A stretch of DNA of 16,062 nt from Opitutaceae bacterium (lineage in GTDB: Bacteria > Verrucomicrobiota > Verrucomicrobiia > Opitutales > Opitutaceae), in contig RGAX01000047.1 of the NCBI GenBank assembly GCA_009919985.1, positions 1-16,062 on the forward strand. Reading direction: 5' to 3'. Position numbers and translations under genes: made by a program. The notes under the pieces were generated by a model. It ran no database searches and was not told the origin of the DNA. It worked only from the letters and a program-made list of their open reading frames with translations. This document shows positions 7,771-14,638 of this stretch, piece after piece. The stretch's first letter is position 1; every line of letters begins with the position of its first letter.

Positions 7771-9483
7771 ATGCGTACTTTCGACTACCCCCTCCGCTGC
7801 TGCTTGCTCAACCCTTTGCGCAAGGTCTCGTTGATTCGCTCCATCGTTAGCTTCTCATGCCTTATGACGCTAGGCGCGCTGCTGACTGGCTGCGGGAAAA
7901 AAGCTTCAAGCACACCTCCTGCCGCCAAAAACGATAAGACCACGGCTCCGGCGAGCGCTCCGCAAATCTGGCGCGTGGGCAACGGTGCCGAACCGCAAGA
8001 CCTCGATCCACAAACGGTCACTGGCGTCCCCGAGCACAAACTCATGATGGCGCTCTTTGAAGGCCTGGTCACCGAAGACCCCAAAGACCTGCACCCGATT
8101 GCCGGCTTGGCTGATCGTTGGGAAATCTCAGCTGACGGATTGGTCTACACCTTTCACCTCCGGACGAATGCGAAGTGGTCCGATGGTACCTCAATCACCG
8201 CGGCGCAAGCCGTCGAATCCTACCAGCGCATGCTCTCACCAGGGCTGGGCGCGGAATACGCGTATCTACTGTGGTTCGCTGTTGGCGCCGAGGATTACAC
8301 TAAGGGCAAACTCACCGATTTCTCCAAAACCGGTTTCAAGGCTCTCGATGATCGCACGCTCAAGATCACACTCAAATCACCCACGCCTTACCTACTAAAG
8401 ATCATCGCTAGCCACTACGCTTGGACGATCGTGCCCACACACGTGGTAAAAAAATTCGGCAAGCTCGACGAGAAACGCACCGCTTGGACGCGCACCGGCA
8501 ATCACGTCAGTAGTGGACCGTTCCAGCTCAAGGAATGGGCCCCTCAACAAAAAATCACTGTCGTGCGCAACCCCCACTATTGGGACGCTGCTATTGTAAA
8601 ACTGGACGCGATTGAGTTTTTTCCCACCGAGGATCTCGGCACCGAGGAGCGAATGTTTCGCACGGGCCAGCTCGACATGACTAACGAGTTACCCGCCAAC
8701 AAAATTGATACTTACCGCAAAGAACGTCCCGAAGCCCTCAAGATCGACCCATGGCTGGGCGTGTATTTTTACCGCTGCAACGTCACCCGTGCCCCACTCA
8801 CCGACAAACGCGTGCGCCGCGCCCTAGCCCTCGCGATCGACCGTGAGAGTCTCATTAAAAACATCACCCGTGGCGGCGAGACTCCAGCCTACAGCGTTAG
8901 CTACCCGGGCACCGCCGGCTACTTCCCGCGCGCTAAACTCACCGGCGACCTCGCCCTCGCCAAACAGCTCCTCGCTGAAGCCGGCTACCCTGATGGCAAA
9001 GGATGCCCACCCATCGAACTTCTTTATAACACTCAGGCCAATCACCGCGCCATTGCGGAGGCCATCCAGCAAATGTGGCGCAAAAATCTCGGAGTAGAGA
9101 TCACCCTCCGCAATGAAGAGTGGAAGGTTTACCTCAACACTCAGCACGTCACCAAAGACTATACACTTCAACGCGCCGGCTGGATTGCCGACTACGTCGA
9201 CCCACATGTGTTTCTTGAAATCTGGACCACCGGCAATGGCAACAACGACACCCTTTGGTCCAACGCCGACTACGACCGTTTTTTCCAAGCTGCCCTAACC
9301 GCCAAAAACGACACCGAACGCTACGAGATTTACCAAAAAATGGACGCTATCCTAATCGAGGAAATGCCCGTCATCCCTATCTATTTTTACACCAAAGTTC
9401 ACGCCGTCAGCCCACGCGTGAAAGGCTACAACCCCACGCTCTTGGACAACCATCCCTACAAACACATCTACCTGGAAAATTGA
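7771..9483 (+). CDS. oppA: Oligopeptide ABC transporter substrate-binding lipoprotein, OppA-like, next to the permease genes
   Basis: The 570-residue protein has a lipobox L-L-T-G-C with Cys41 after a basic and hydrophobic leader, so it should be a membrane-anchored periplasmic receptor. It shows the OppA hallmarks: GNGAEPQDLDPQTVTG, YTFHLRTNAKWSDGT, GKLTDFSKTGFKALDDRTL, KRVRRALALAIDRESL, AGWIADYVDPHVFLE and SNADYDRFF. The reading frame stays open upstream to 7456, but that stretch is antisense to the dehydrogenase and would bury the lipobox, so the ATG at 7771 is chosen. Of the three paralogues this one keeps the most canonical SBP family 5 sequence and is the one next to oppBC, so it is the best candidate for the cognate receptor of that permease. 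It is likely to bind oligopeptides. The unusually long leader (40 residues) may mean that the true start is further in. Confidence 0.94.
   Translation: MRTFDYPLRCCLLNPLRKVSLIRSIVSFSCLMTLGALLTGCGKKASSTPPAAKNDKTTAPASAPQIWRVGNGAEPQDLDPQTVTGVPEHKLMMALFEGLVTEDPKDLHPIAGLADRWEISADGLVYTFHLRTNAKWSDGTSITAAQAVESYQRMLSPGLGAEYAYLLWFAVGAEDYTKGKLTDFSKTGFKALDDRTLKITLKSPTPYLLKIIASHYAWTIVPTHVVKKFGKLDEKRTAWTRTGNHVSSGPFQLKEWAPQQKITVVRNPHYWDAAIVKLDAIEFFPTEDLGTEERMFRTGQLDMTNELPANKIDTYRKERPEALKIDPWLGVYFYRCNVTRAPLTDKRVRRALALAIDRESLIKNITRGGETPAYSVSYPGTAGYFPRAKLTGDLALAKQLLAEAGYPDGKGCPPIELLYNTQANHRAIAEAIQQMWRKNLGVEITLRNEEWKVYLNTQHVTKDYTLQRAGWIADYVDPHVFLEIWTTGNGNNDTLWSNADYDRFFQAALTAKNDTERYEIYQKMDAILIEEMPVIPIYFYTKVHAVSPRVKGYNPTLLDNHPYKHIYLEN
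8815..8837 (+). repeat. 23-base exact direct repeat, copy 2 (partner 3826-3848)
   Basis: This is the second copy of the segment at 3826-3848, in direct orientation about 5 kb away. The entire minus-strand dehydrogenase gene lies between the copies. Confidence 0.8.
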
Positions 9484-9500
9484 GCGGATCTTAACTCCAA

Positions 9501-9530
9501 GCGCCACCGCCAAAAGCTTCGGCGGTGCGC
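9501..9530 (+). promoter_or_regulatory. Intercistronic hairpin after the third binding protein
   Basis: An inverted repeat starts 17 bases after the oppA-like stop codon. GCGC, a bulged C and ACCGCC (9501-9511) pair with GGCGGTGCGC (9521-9530) around a 9-base loop, giving a 10-bp GC-rich stem. No run of T follows, so it is at best a partial terminator. Hairpins in this position, between a binding protein and its permeases, are known in other ABC operons to stabilise the upstream message or attenuate readthrough. That role is inferred here. Confidence 0.5.
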
Positions 9531-9549
9531 GAGATTCTCTGATTATCGA

Positions 9550-9577
9550 GCAAGCGCCCAACGAGTCGCACGCTTGC
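9550..9577 (+). promoter_or_regulatory. Second hairpin upstream of the OppB-like permease gene
   Basis: A perfect 7-bp stem (GCAAGCG at 9550-9556, CGCTTGC at 9571-9577) has a 14-base loop. It lies 19 bases after the first hairpin and 58 bases before the oppB-like ATG. The same sequence could be an operator palindrome or an mRNA structure; no promoter motif nearby settles this. Confidence 0.35.
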
Positions 9578-9635
9578 CATCGATTCGCCTCGTGCTCTGT
9601 CTTACGCTGTTTTCGACTCCTGCTCCCGTCGCACC

Positions 9636-10553
9636 ATGCTCCGCTTCACCTTCCGCCGCCTGCTCCAGATCATTCCGGTGCTCTGGATCATTATCACGGC
9701 AACCTTCTTCATGATCCGCTTCGTGCCCGGCGGACCGTTCACCGCAGAAAAAGCCGTCACCCCAGAAATCCTGCGTAACCTCGAAGCCCACTACGGCCTC
9801 AATAAACCGCTCTACCAGCAGTACTTTGATTACATGGGCAGCCTCTTGCGCGGCGACCTCGGTCCCTCCTTCAAATACCCCAACCGCACGGTCAACGAGA
9901 TCATCGGGGACAAACTACCGACATCCCTCGAACTCGGTTTTATCTCTCTGGCCGTAGCCCTAACGATCGGCATCACGCTCGGCACCCTCGCCGCGGTGAA
10001 GCGCAACGGCTGGCTCGATTATATCTGCTCATCCACAGCGATGATCGGCATCTGCGTTCCTACCTTTGTACTTGGACCACTGTTGGTACTCACGTTTGCG
10101 ATTCGCTTTCAATGGCTGAACGCCTCCGGCTGGTACGGTCCTTCTGATCGCATTTTACCCTGCCTCACCCTCGGGTGCGTCTACGCCGCTTATATTGCCC
10201 GCCTCACTCGCGGCGGCATGCTCGAGGTGCTCAATCAAGACTACATCCGCACCGCTCGAGCCAAAGGCGCCAGCGAGACCCGCGTTGTTTTCAAACACGC
10301 CCTGCGCGGCGGGCTATTGCCGGTCGTTTCCTTTCTTGGGCCCGGCATCGCCGGAATTCTGACGGGCTCGTTTGTGATTGAAACGATCTTCCAAATCCCC
10401 GGCCTCGGCCGCGAATTCGTAAACAGCGCCTTCAACCGCGATTACACCTTGGTGCTCGGTACGGTCATCCTCTACGCCTCGCTGATCGTCATCCTTAATC
10501 TCGTGGTCGACGTGGTCCAGATTTGGCTCAATCCGAAACTTAAATTCGAATGA
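9636..10553 (+). CDS. oppB: Peptide ABC transporter permease, OppB/DppB type
   Basis: This 305-residue inner-membrane protein begins with the typical OppB leader: a basic MLRFTFRRLL, a first membrane segment at about residues 9-28, and then the RFVPGGPF motif. The periplasmic part includes the conserved TVNEIIGDKLPTSLELG. The later membrane segments are interrupted by the cytoplasmic EAA loop starting near residue 203 (YIRTARAKGAS), which contacts an ATPase subunit. The length and order match the OppB/DppB family. It forms a heterodimeric channel with the OppC-like protein, whose ATG overlaps this stop codon by 4 bases (ATGA), indicating translational coupling. It follows the binding-protein gene after 152 bases that hold two hairpins. 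No Shine-Dalgarno is seen before the ATG at 9636. Oligopeptide versus dipeptide specificity cannot be decided from the permease alone. Confidence 0.95.
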   Translation: MLRFTFRRLLQIIPVLWIIITATFFMIRFVPGGPFTAEKAVTPEILRNLEAHYGLNKPLYQQYFDYMGSLLRGDLGPSFKYPNRTVNEIIGDKLPTSLELGFISLAVALTIGITLGTLAAVKRNGWLDYICSSTAMIGICVPTFVLGPLLVLTFAIRFQWLNASGWYGPSDRILPCLTLGCVYAAYIARLTRGGMLEVLNQDYIRTARAKGASETRVVFKHALRGGLLPVVSFLGPGIAGILTGSFVIETIFQIPGLGREFVNSAFNRDYTLVLGTVILYASLIVILNLVVDVVQIWLNPKLKFE

Positions 10554-11446
10554 GCCCCACCACGCTCCCCTCCGCGGTCGTCACGCCCGAGCAAATCGAA
10601 ACGGGCAACTCGCTTTGGCGCGACGCTTGGTCGCGTCTGCGCAAAAATCACCTCGCTGTGTGCGGCGGCGCCACGTTGCTCGTGCTGGCATTACTCTGCG
10701 CGTTCGGACCGTTTTTCACTCAGTCCTACCAAGATCAAAATCTCGACCTCGGCGCCGCCGGCCCCAGCGCTGCGCATTGGCTCGGTACGGACACGCTTGG
10801 CCGCGACCTATTTTCACGCATTCTATTTGGCGGACGCATTTCGATAATGGTCGGTCTGGTCGCGACGTTTGTCGCTTTAGCCATTGGGGTGACCTACGGC
10901 GCTGTCGCCGGTTTTTTCGGCGGAAAAATCGACGCCGTGATGATGCGTATCGTCGATATCATGTACGCCCTGCCCTTCACGATTTTCGTGATCTTGTTGA
11001 TGGTTTTTTTTGGGCGAAACATCTTCCTGCTTTTCTTCGCTATCGGCGCGGTCGAGTGGCTCACAATGGCGCGCATTGTCCGAGGTCAGATCATCTCGAT
11101 TAAAAAGATGGAATACATCGAGGCCGCCCGCGCGCTCGGACTCGGGAAACGCCGAATCATCTTCCGGCACATGATTCCCAATATCTTAGGGCCGATTATA
11201 GTGTACACGACGCTCACCATTCCGGCAGTCATGCTGCTGGAGGCGTTTCTTAGTTTTCTCGGCTTGGGCGTGCAACCACCCATGAGCTCGTGGGGCGTAC
11301 TCATTAAAGACGGTGCCGAGAAAATGGAAGAATTCTGGTGGCTGCTGGTGTTTCCAGGCGGAGTATTTTCGCTTACGCTCTTCTCCCTGAATTTTCTCGG
11401 CGATGGACTCCGCGACGCCCTCGACGTGCGTTCTTCCAAAGACTAA
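10550..11446 (+). CDS. oppC: Peptide ABC transporter permease, OppC/DppC type
   Basis: This 298-residue inner-membrane protein has a short cytoplasmic N-terminus and a first membrane segment at about residues 36-58. The family motif GTDTLGRDLFSRILFGGRIS follows, then a cluster of membrane helices. The EAA loop starts near Y189 (YIEAARALGLG), which docks to an ATPase, and a C-terminal LSFLGLGVQPP segment is typical of OppC/DppC. It starts inside the last codons of the oppB-like gene (ATGA overlap), so the two subunits are made together. The usual oppD and oppF ATPase genes do not follow. The next gene, 38 bases on, is an unrelated exporter. The ATPases must come from elsewhere in the genome, or a shared ATPase serves this channel. 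Confidence 0.95.
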   Translation: MSPTTLPSAVVTPEQIETGNSLWRDAWSRLRKNHLAVCGGATLLVLALLCAFGPFFTQSYQDQNLDLGAAGPSAAHWLGTDTLGRDLFSRILFGGRISIMVGLVATFVALAIGVTYGAVAGFFGGKIDAVMMRIVDIMYALPFTIFVILLMVFFGRNIFLLFFAIGAVEWLTMARIVRGQIISIKKMEYIEAARALGLGKRRIIFRHMIPNILGPIIVYTTLTIPAVMLLEAFLSFLGLGVQPPMSSWGVLIKDGAEKMEEFWWLLVFPGGVFSLTLFSLNFLGDGLRDALDVRSSKD

Positions 11447-11484
11447 TTGGGAACGTTTTAGATTTTTAACGCACTCTCTCGAGC

Positions 11485-13227
11485 ATGATTCGCCGTTTCC
11501 GCCCCTATTTTAGCTACCTCCGGCCGCAACGCGGTTTATTAATCGCGGCGATTCTTTGCGGCATTCTCGCAGGTTTGGCCTCGGGCGCAGGCTTACCGTA
11601 CATGGTGAAGAAAGTCTTCCCCGTGATTTTTGCGCCCCAAGCCCTGCCGCTCAGCGCCTGGGAACTCACTCTCATCACTCTCTGGATTCCCGCCGTTTTC
11701 GTAGTCCGCGGCGTCGCGACCTATCTTAACACCTATTTTATCCAACTGGTCGGCACGCGCGTCCTCGAAGCCATCCGCCTCGATTTTTTCCGTAAGCTCC
11801 AGATACTTCCCCTCTCATTTTTCCAAAATAATTCCACCGGAGATCTACTTTCCCGCGGACTCGCCGACGCCAACCAACTCCAGGTTACTTTAACCACCGT
11901 CGCCAACGAGATAGTCAAAAGTCCCGCGAGCCTGCTCGGTAGCATCGGCTTTGTAGTCTACACCGCCTACACCGAGCAAGGCGTCGCCCTCGTCCTCGTC
12001 TCGCTCGCCGTCGTCCCACTTTCCGTTTTACCCATCCGATATGTCGGCAAAAAACTGATCAAACGCGCCGGCCAAATCCAAGCCGAACTCGGCAGCGTAA
12101 CTGATATTTTTAGCGAAAATTTAAGCGCCACCAAAGAAGTACGCGCCTTCAACCTCGAAGCCCGTGAGACCGCTCGCTTCTCTCGCGCCTCACAGACTCT
12201 CATCCGCGCGCAGATGAAATTTATGAAATATGAGAAGGCCCTCACGCCCCTCATAGAAATCATCTCAGCGGTCGGCATTGCGTTCACGCTTCTGTACGCT
12301 TACAAGGTTCACCTCGCCCAAGATACGTTCATCACACTCATCACCGCGCTCTACGCGAGTTATGAGCCGATCAAGAAACTTGGCAGCCTAAACAACGAAA
12401 TGAAACGCGGTCTAGGCTCCCTCGATCGAATCGAAGCCGTGCTGCAAGCCCCCGTAGCCATCATAGATAAACCCTCTGCTCAACCGCTTCCCGTTGCCAG
12501 AGGTGAACTCACATTTGACCGTGTCAGCTTCGCTTACATCGATGGCGAGAGCGTCCTGAAAAATGTGTCCCTACACCTTCCTGCGGGCACGGTCTGCGCG
12601 CTCGTCGGACCGAGCGGTGCCGGCAAATCGACGTTCGCCAATCTCGTTCCGCGTTTCTTCGACCCCATCGCTGGACGCGTCCTGCTAGATGGCCTAGATC
12701 TTAGCGCTATTCGCCTCTCCGATCTTCGCCGCAACATCGCGATCGTCTCTCAAGACCCCGTGCTCTTCAACGACACGATTTTTAACAACCTCTTAATCGC
12801 TCGCCCTGAGGCCGCCTTCGCCGACGTTGAAATAGCAGCCCGCGCCGCGTTTGCGCATGATTTTATCCGCAATTTCCCCGAAGGCTACGACACCGTTGTC
12901 GGTGAACGCGGCGCACGTCTGTCCGGCGGACAGAAACAACGACTAGCACTCGCGCGAGCTTTCCTGCGCAACGCCCCGATTCTCATCCTCGACGAAGCCA
13001 CCAGCGCACTCGACAGCGAGAGCGAAGCCGCCATCCAGCTCGCCCTCAAAAAATTGGTCGTCGGCAAAACCGTGCTCATCATCGCCCATCGTTTTTCCAC
13101 CATTCGCGACGCGACTAAGATTCTCGTGTTTGACCAAGGTGAGATTATCGCCGCCGGCACCCACTCTGAACTTCACGCGAACCAGCCGCTTTACCGTTCG
13201 CTCTACGACCGGCAGCAAGGCGGCTAA
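11485..13227 (+). CDS. ABC exporter half-transporter, MsbA-like (membrane domain fused to ATPase)
   Basis: The 580-residue protein has an N-terminal six-helix exporter domain (about 1-325) fused to one nucleotide-binding domain. All ATPase motifs are intact: Walker A GPSGAGKST (375-383, K381), Q-loop Q423, signature LSGGQ (479-483), Walker B ILILDEA (499-505, E504 catalytic) and H-loop H535. It should work as a homodimer. This architecture is that of MsbA and related lipid or polysaccharide exporters, which flip lipid A-core or other glycolipids across the inner membrane. The glycosyltransferases downstream support an envelope-lipid role, but drug or peptide export cannot be excluded. It follows the permease genes by 38 bases, in which no terminator is visible, so readthrough from the peptide operon is possible. 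The ATG at 11485 immediately precedes the amphipathic lead into helix 1. Confidence 0.93.
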   Translation: MIRRFRPYFSYLRPQRGLLIAAILCGILAGLASGAGLPYMVKKVFPVIFAPQALPLSAWELTLITLWIPAVFVVRGVATYLNTYFIQLVGTRVLEAIRLDFFRKLQILPLSFFQNNSTGDLLSRGLADANQLQVTLTTVANEIVKSPASLLGSIGFVVYTAYTEQGVALVLVSLAVVPLSVLPIRYVGKKLIKRAGQIQAELGSVTDIFSENLSATKEVRAFNLEARETARFSRASQTLIRAQMKFMKYEKALTPLIEIISAVGIAFTLLYAYKVHLAQDTFITLITALYASYEPIKKLGSLNNEMKRGLGSLDRIEAVLQAPVAIIDKPSAQPLPVARGELTFDRVSFAYIDGESVLKNVSLHLPAGTVCALVGPSGAGKSTFANLVPRFFDPIAGRVLLDGLDLSAIRLSDLRRNIAIVSQDPVLFNDTIFNNLLIARPEAAFADVEIAARAAFAHDFIRNFPEGYDTVVGERGARLSGGQKQRLALARAFLRNAPILILDEATSALDSESEAAIQLALKKLVVGKTVLIIAHRFSTIRDATKILVFDQGEIIAAGTHSELHANQPLYRSLYDRQQGG

Positions 13228-13310
13228 ACTCAAAACAGCGTACCTACTCAGGCCCGGCACCGCTTTAGTTTTTCACTCATTCAAGCCCTAAAACTGTCTC
13301 CGCCTCTTAC

Positions 13311-13901
13311 GTGTCACTTTCTGAACAAAATCATAGTTCCACGCGAACGTCCACTCCGCGGCGCCTAGCCGGTAAGGTGATCTGGCTCTACGGTCTTTCC
13401 GGCTCCGGCAAGAGCACGCTAGGCGAGGCTTTGGAACGCAAACTGCGCTCGGAAAACTACGTAACGCAAATCTTGGATGGCGATGTACTTCGGCGCGGAC
13501 TCAACCGAGATCTAGGCTTCTCGGAAAAAGACCGCACCGAGAACATCCGCCGCGCCGCCGAACTTGCTAAACTTTTCACCCACGCCGGCGTCGTTACGAT
13601 CTGTTCTTTTATCACGCCGTTGCGCGCGCATCGCGCCTTGGCCCGCGAGATCATCTCCGCGCAAGACCTGATCGAAGTTTACATCGATGCCTCTTATGCG
13701 ACCTGCGCGCTGCGCGATCCGAAAGGCCTCTATGCTCGCGCCGCCGCAGGGCAACTCACGTCCTTCACCGGTCGTGATTCGGCCTTTGAACCTCCGATCG
13801 CCCGCGAAGCTTCGCTTGTGCTAAGCACCGAAAACACCACTCCCGCAGACTCGCTGGCGACCTTGCACGCCTTTGTTTCCCGCGCGCTCACCTCGCGCTA
13901 A
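13311..13901 (+). CDS. cysC: Adenylyl-sulfate kinase (APS kinase)
   Basis: This 196-residue protein phosphorylates adenosine 5'-phosphosulfate to PAPS, the activated sulfate used for assimilation or by sulfotransferases. It has the P-loop GLSGSGKST (28-36, K34), the LDGDVLRRGLN motif (D56, D58), the APS-binding FSEKDRTENIRR, the S99-F-I-T-P segment with the family's phosphoserine position, DPKGLY and FTGRDSAFEPP. The length fits a stand-alone CysC. The start is GTG at 13311; the reading frame shows no nearer ATG that keeps the domain. Neither an ATP sulfurylase (cysD/cysN/sat) nor a PAPS reductase is adjacent. It lies 83 bases after an exporter gene and 13 bases from the convergent methyltransferase, among envelope-glycan genes, so a part in glycan sulfation is possible but unproven. 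Confidence 0.95.
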   Translation: MSLSEQNHSSTRTSTPRRLAGKVIWLYGLSGSGKSTLGEALERKLRSENYVTQILDGDVLRRGLNRDLGFSEKDRTENIRRAAELAKLFTHAGVVTICSFITPLRAHRALAREIISAQDLIEVYIDASYATCALRDPKGLYARAAAGQLTSFTGRDSAFEPPIAREASLVLSTENTTPADSLATLHAFVSRALTSR

Positions 13902-13914
13902 ACCTGCCGCGCGT

Positions 13915-14583
13915 TCAGCGACGCACACGCACGATATAGTGCAAATAGAGCGTATTTTTTAGATAGCCAAAAGTCAGCGCGTTTAAAATCCGCACGTTCC
14001 AGCCCGCATCAACTTTCTTAAACACGCGCTCAATCCGCAGTCCATTGCTCGCGAATAACTCCTGGATTGTTTCTAAAGTGAAAAATCGTAGATGGGTTCG
14101 ATCTAGTAAACCTTCCTTCGCGTAACGCCATTGCCCGCGCATCATTTTACGAATGTTTCGATGAAAACACACGTTAGGAATACTGGCTACGATGCAACCG
14201 TTGGGCTTAAGCAGCGTTTTTAGTTTCGCCACCACCGCCCAAGGATCTGCCGTATGCTCCAATACATCCGCGCAGATCACGCAATCCAACGAGTCCGCCG
14301 GAAAGGGTAGCGCGACGTGCTCGATATTTCCCACCACCACCTCGTCCAACCAGCGCCGCGCTTCTTCACCCGCCGCAGGAAAAAGCTCAGCCCCGTACAC
14401 GGTTTTTACGCCCGGTTGCTCTTTGAGCCAACGCCCAAGTATGCCTTTGCCGCAGCCCACATCCAAAATCGTGGCACATCCCTCAGGGATCGCCTCGATG
14501 ACCTCGCTGCGCAGGTGCGCGTAATAATCGGTACGTTTGCCGCTTTCGGAAGCCGGTAACCATTCCGGAGGGTGAAATTGCAT
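13915..14583 (-). CDS. Class I SAM-dependent methyltransferase
   Basis: The 222-residue protein has a Rossmann-type SAM-binding motif ILDVGCGKG (39-47), an acidic residue at the end of strand 2 (E66) and the motif CADVLEHTADPW (about 104-115), typical of the Methyltransf_11/23 group that includes UbiG-like and sugar or lipid methyltransferases. The C-terminal part contains RTHLRFFTLETIQELF, common in bacterial methyltransferases found in polysaccharide clusters. It is transcribed against its neighbours: convergent with cysC (13-base gap) and divergent from the GT9 gene (55-base gap). The context suggests methylation of a glycan or lipid-linked sugar, but the substrate cannot be read from sequence. 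The start at 14583 is an ATG with no visible Shine-Dalgarno. Confidence 0.92.
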   Translation of the reverse strand: MQFHPPEWLPASESGKRTDYYAHLRSEVIEAIPEGCATILDVGCGKGILGRWLKEQPGVKTVYGAELFPAAGEEARRWLDEVVVGNIEHVALPFPADSLDCVICADVLEHTADPWAVVAKLKTLLKPNGCIVASIPNVCFHRNIRKMMRGQWRYAKEGLLDRTHLRFFTLETIQELFASNGLRIERVFKKVDAGWNVRILNALTFGYLKNTLYLHYIVRVRR

Positions 14584-14638
14584 TGCGAGTAAGGGGTATC
14601 TATCGCTAAAGTTTTAATGTCATATCTGTATACCAAGC
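14584..14638. promoter_or_regulatory. Divergent intergenic region between methyltransferase and GT9 genes
   Basis: This is a 55-base, comparatively AT-rich spacer between two outward-facing genes, so promoters for both are expected here or in the flanking coding ends. On the minus strand an ATGACA (-35-like) is followed 17 bases later by GATACC, a poor -10 match. On the plus strand, TATACC lies only 4 bases before the ATG. None of these is convincing alone. Confidence 0.35.

Noticed and set aside
11447..11484. Terminator after the OppC-like gene
   Set aside because: T-rich runs are present but no preceding GC-rich stem was found, so no terminator is called.
13228..13310. AGTTTT/AAAACT inverted repeat between exporter and cysC as a terminator
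   Set aside because: It is a six-base AT stem with a loop of about 17 bases and no T-tract; too weak to call.
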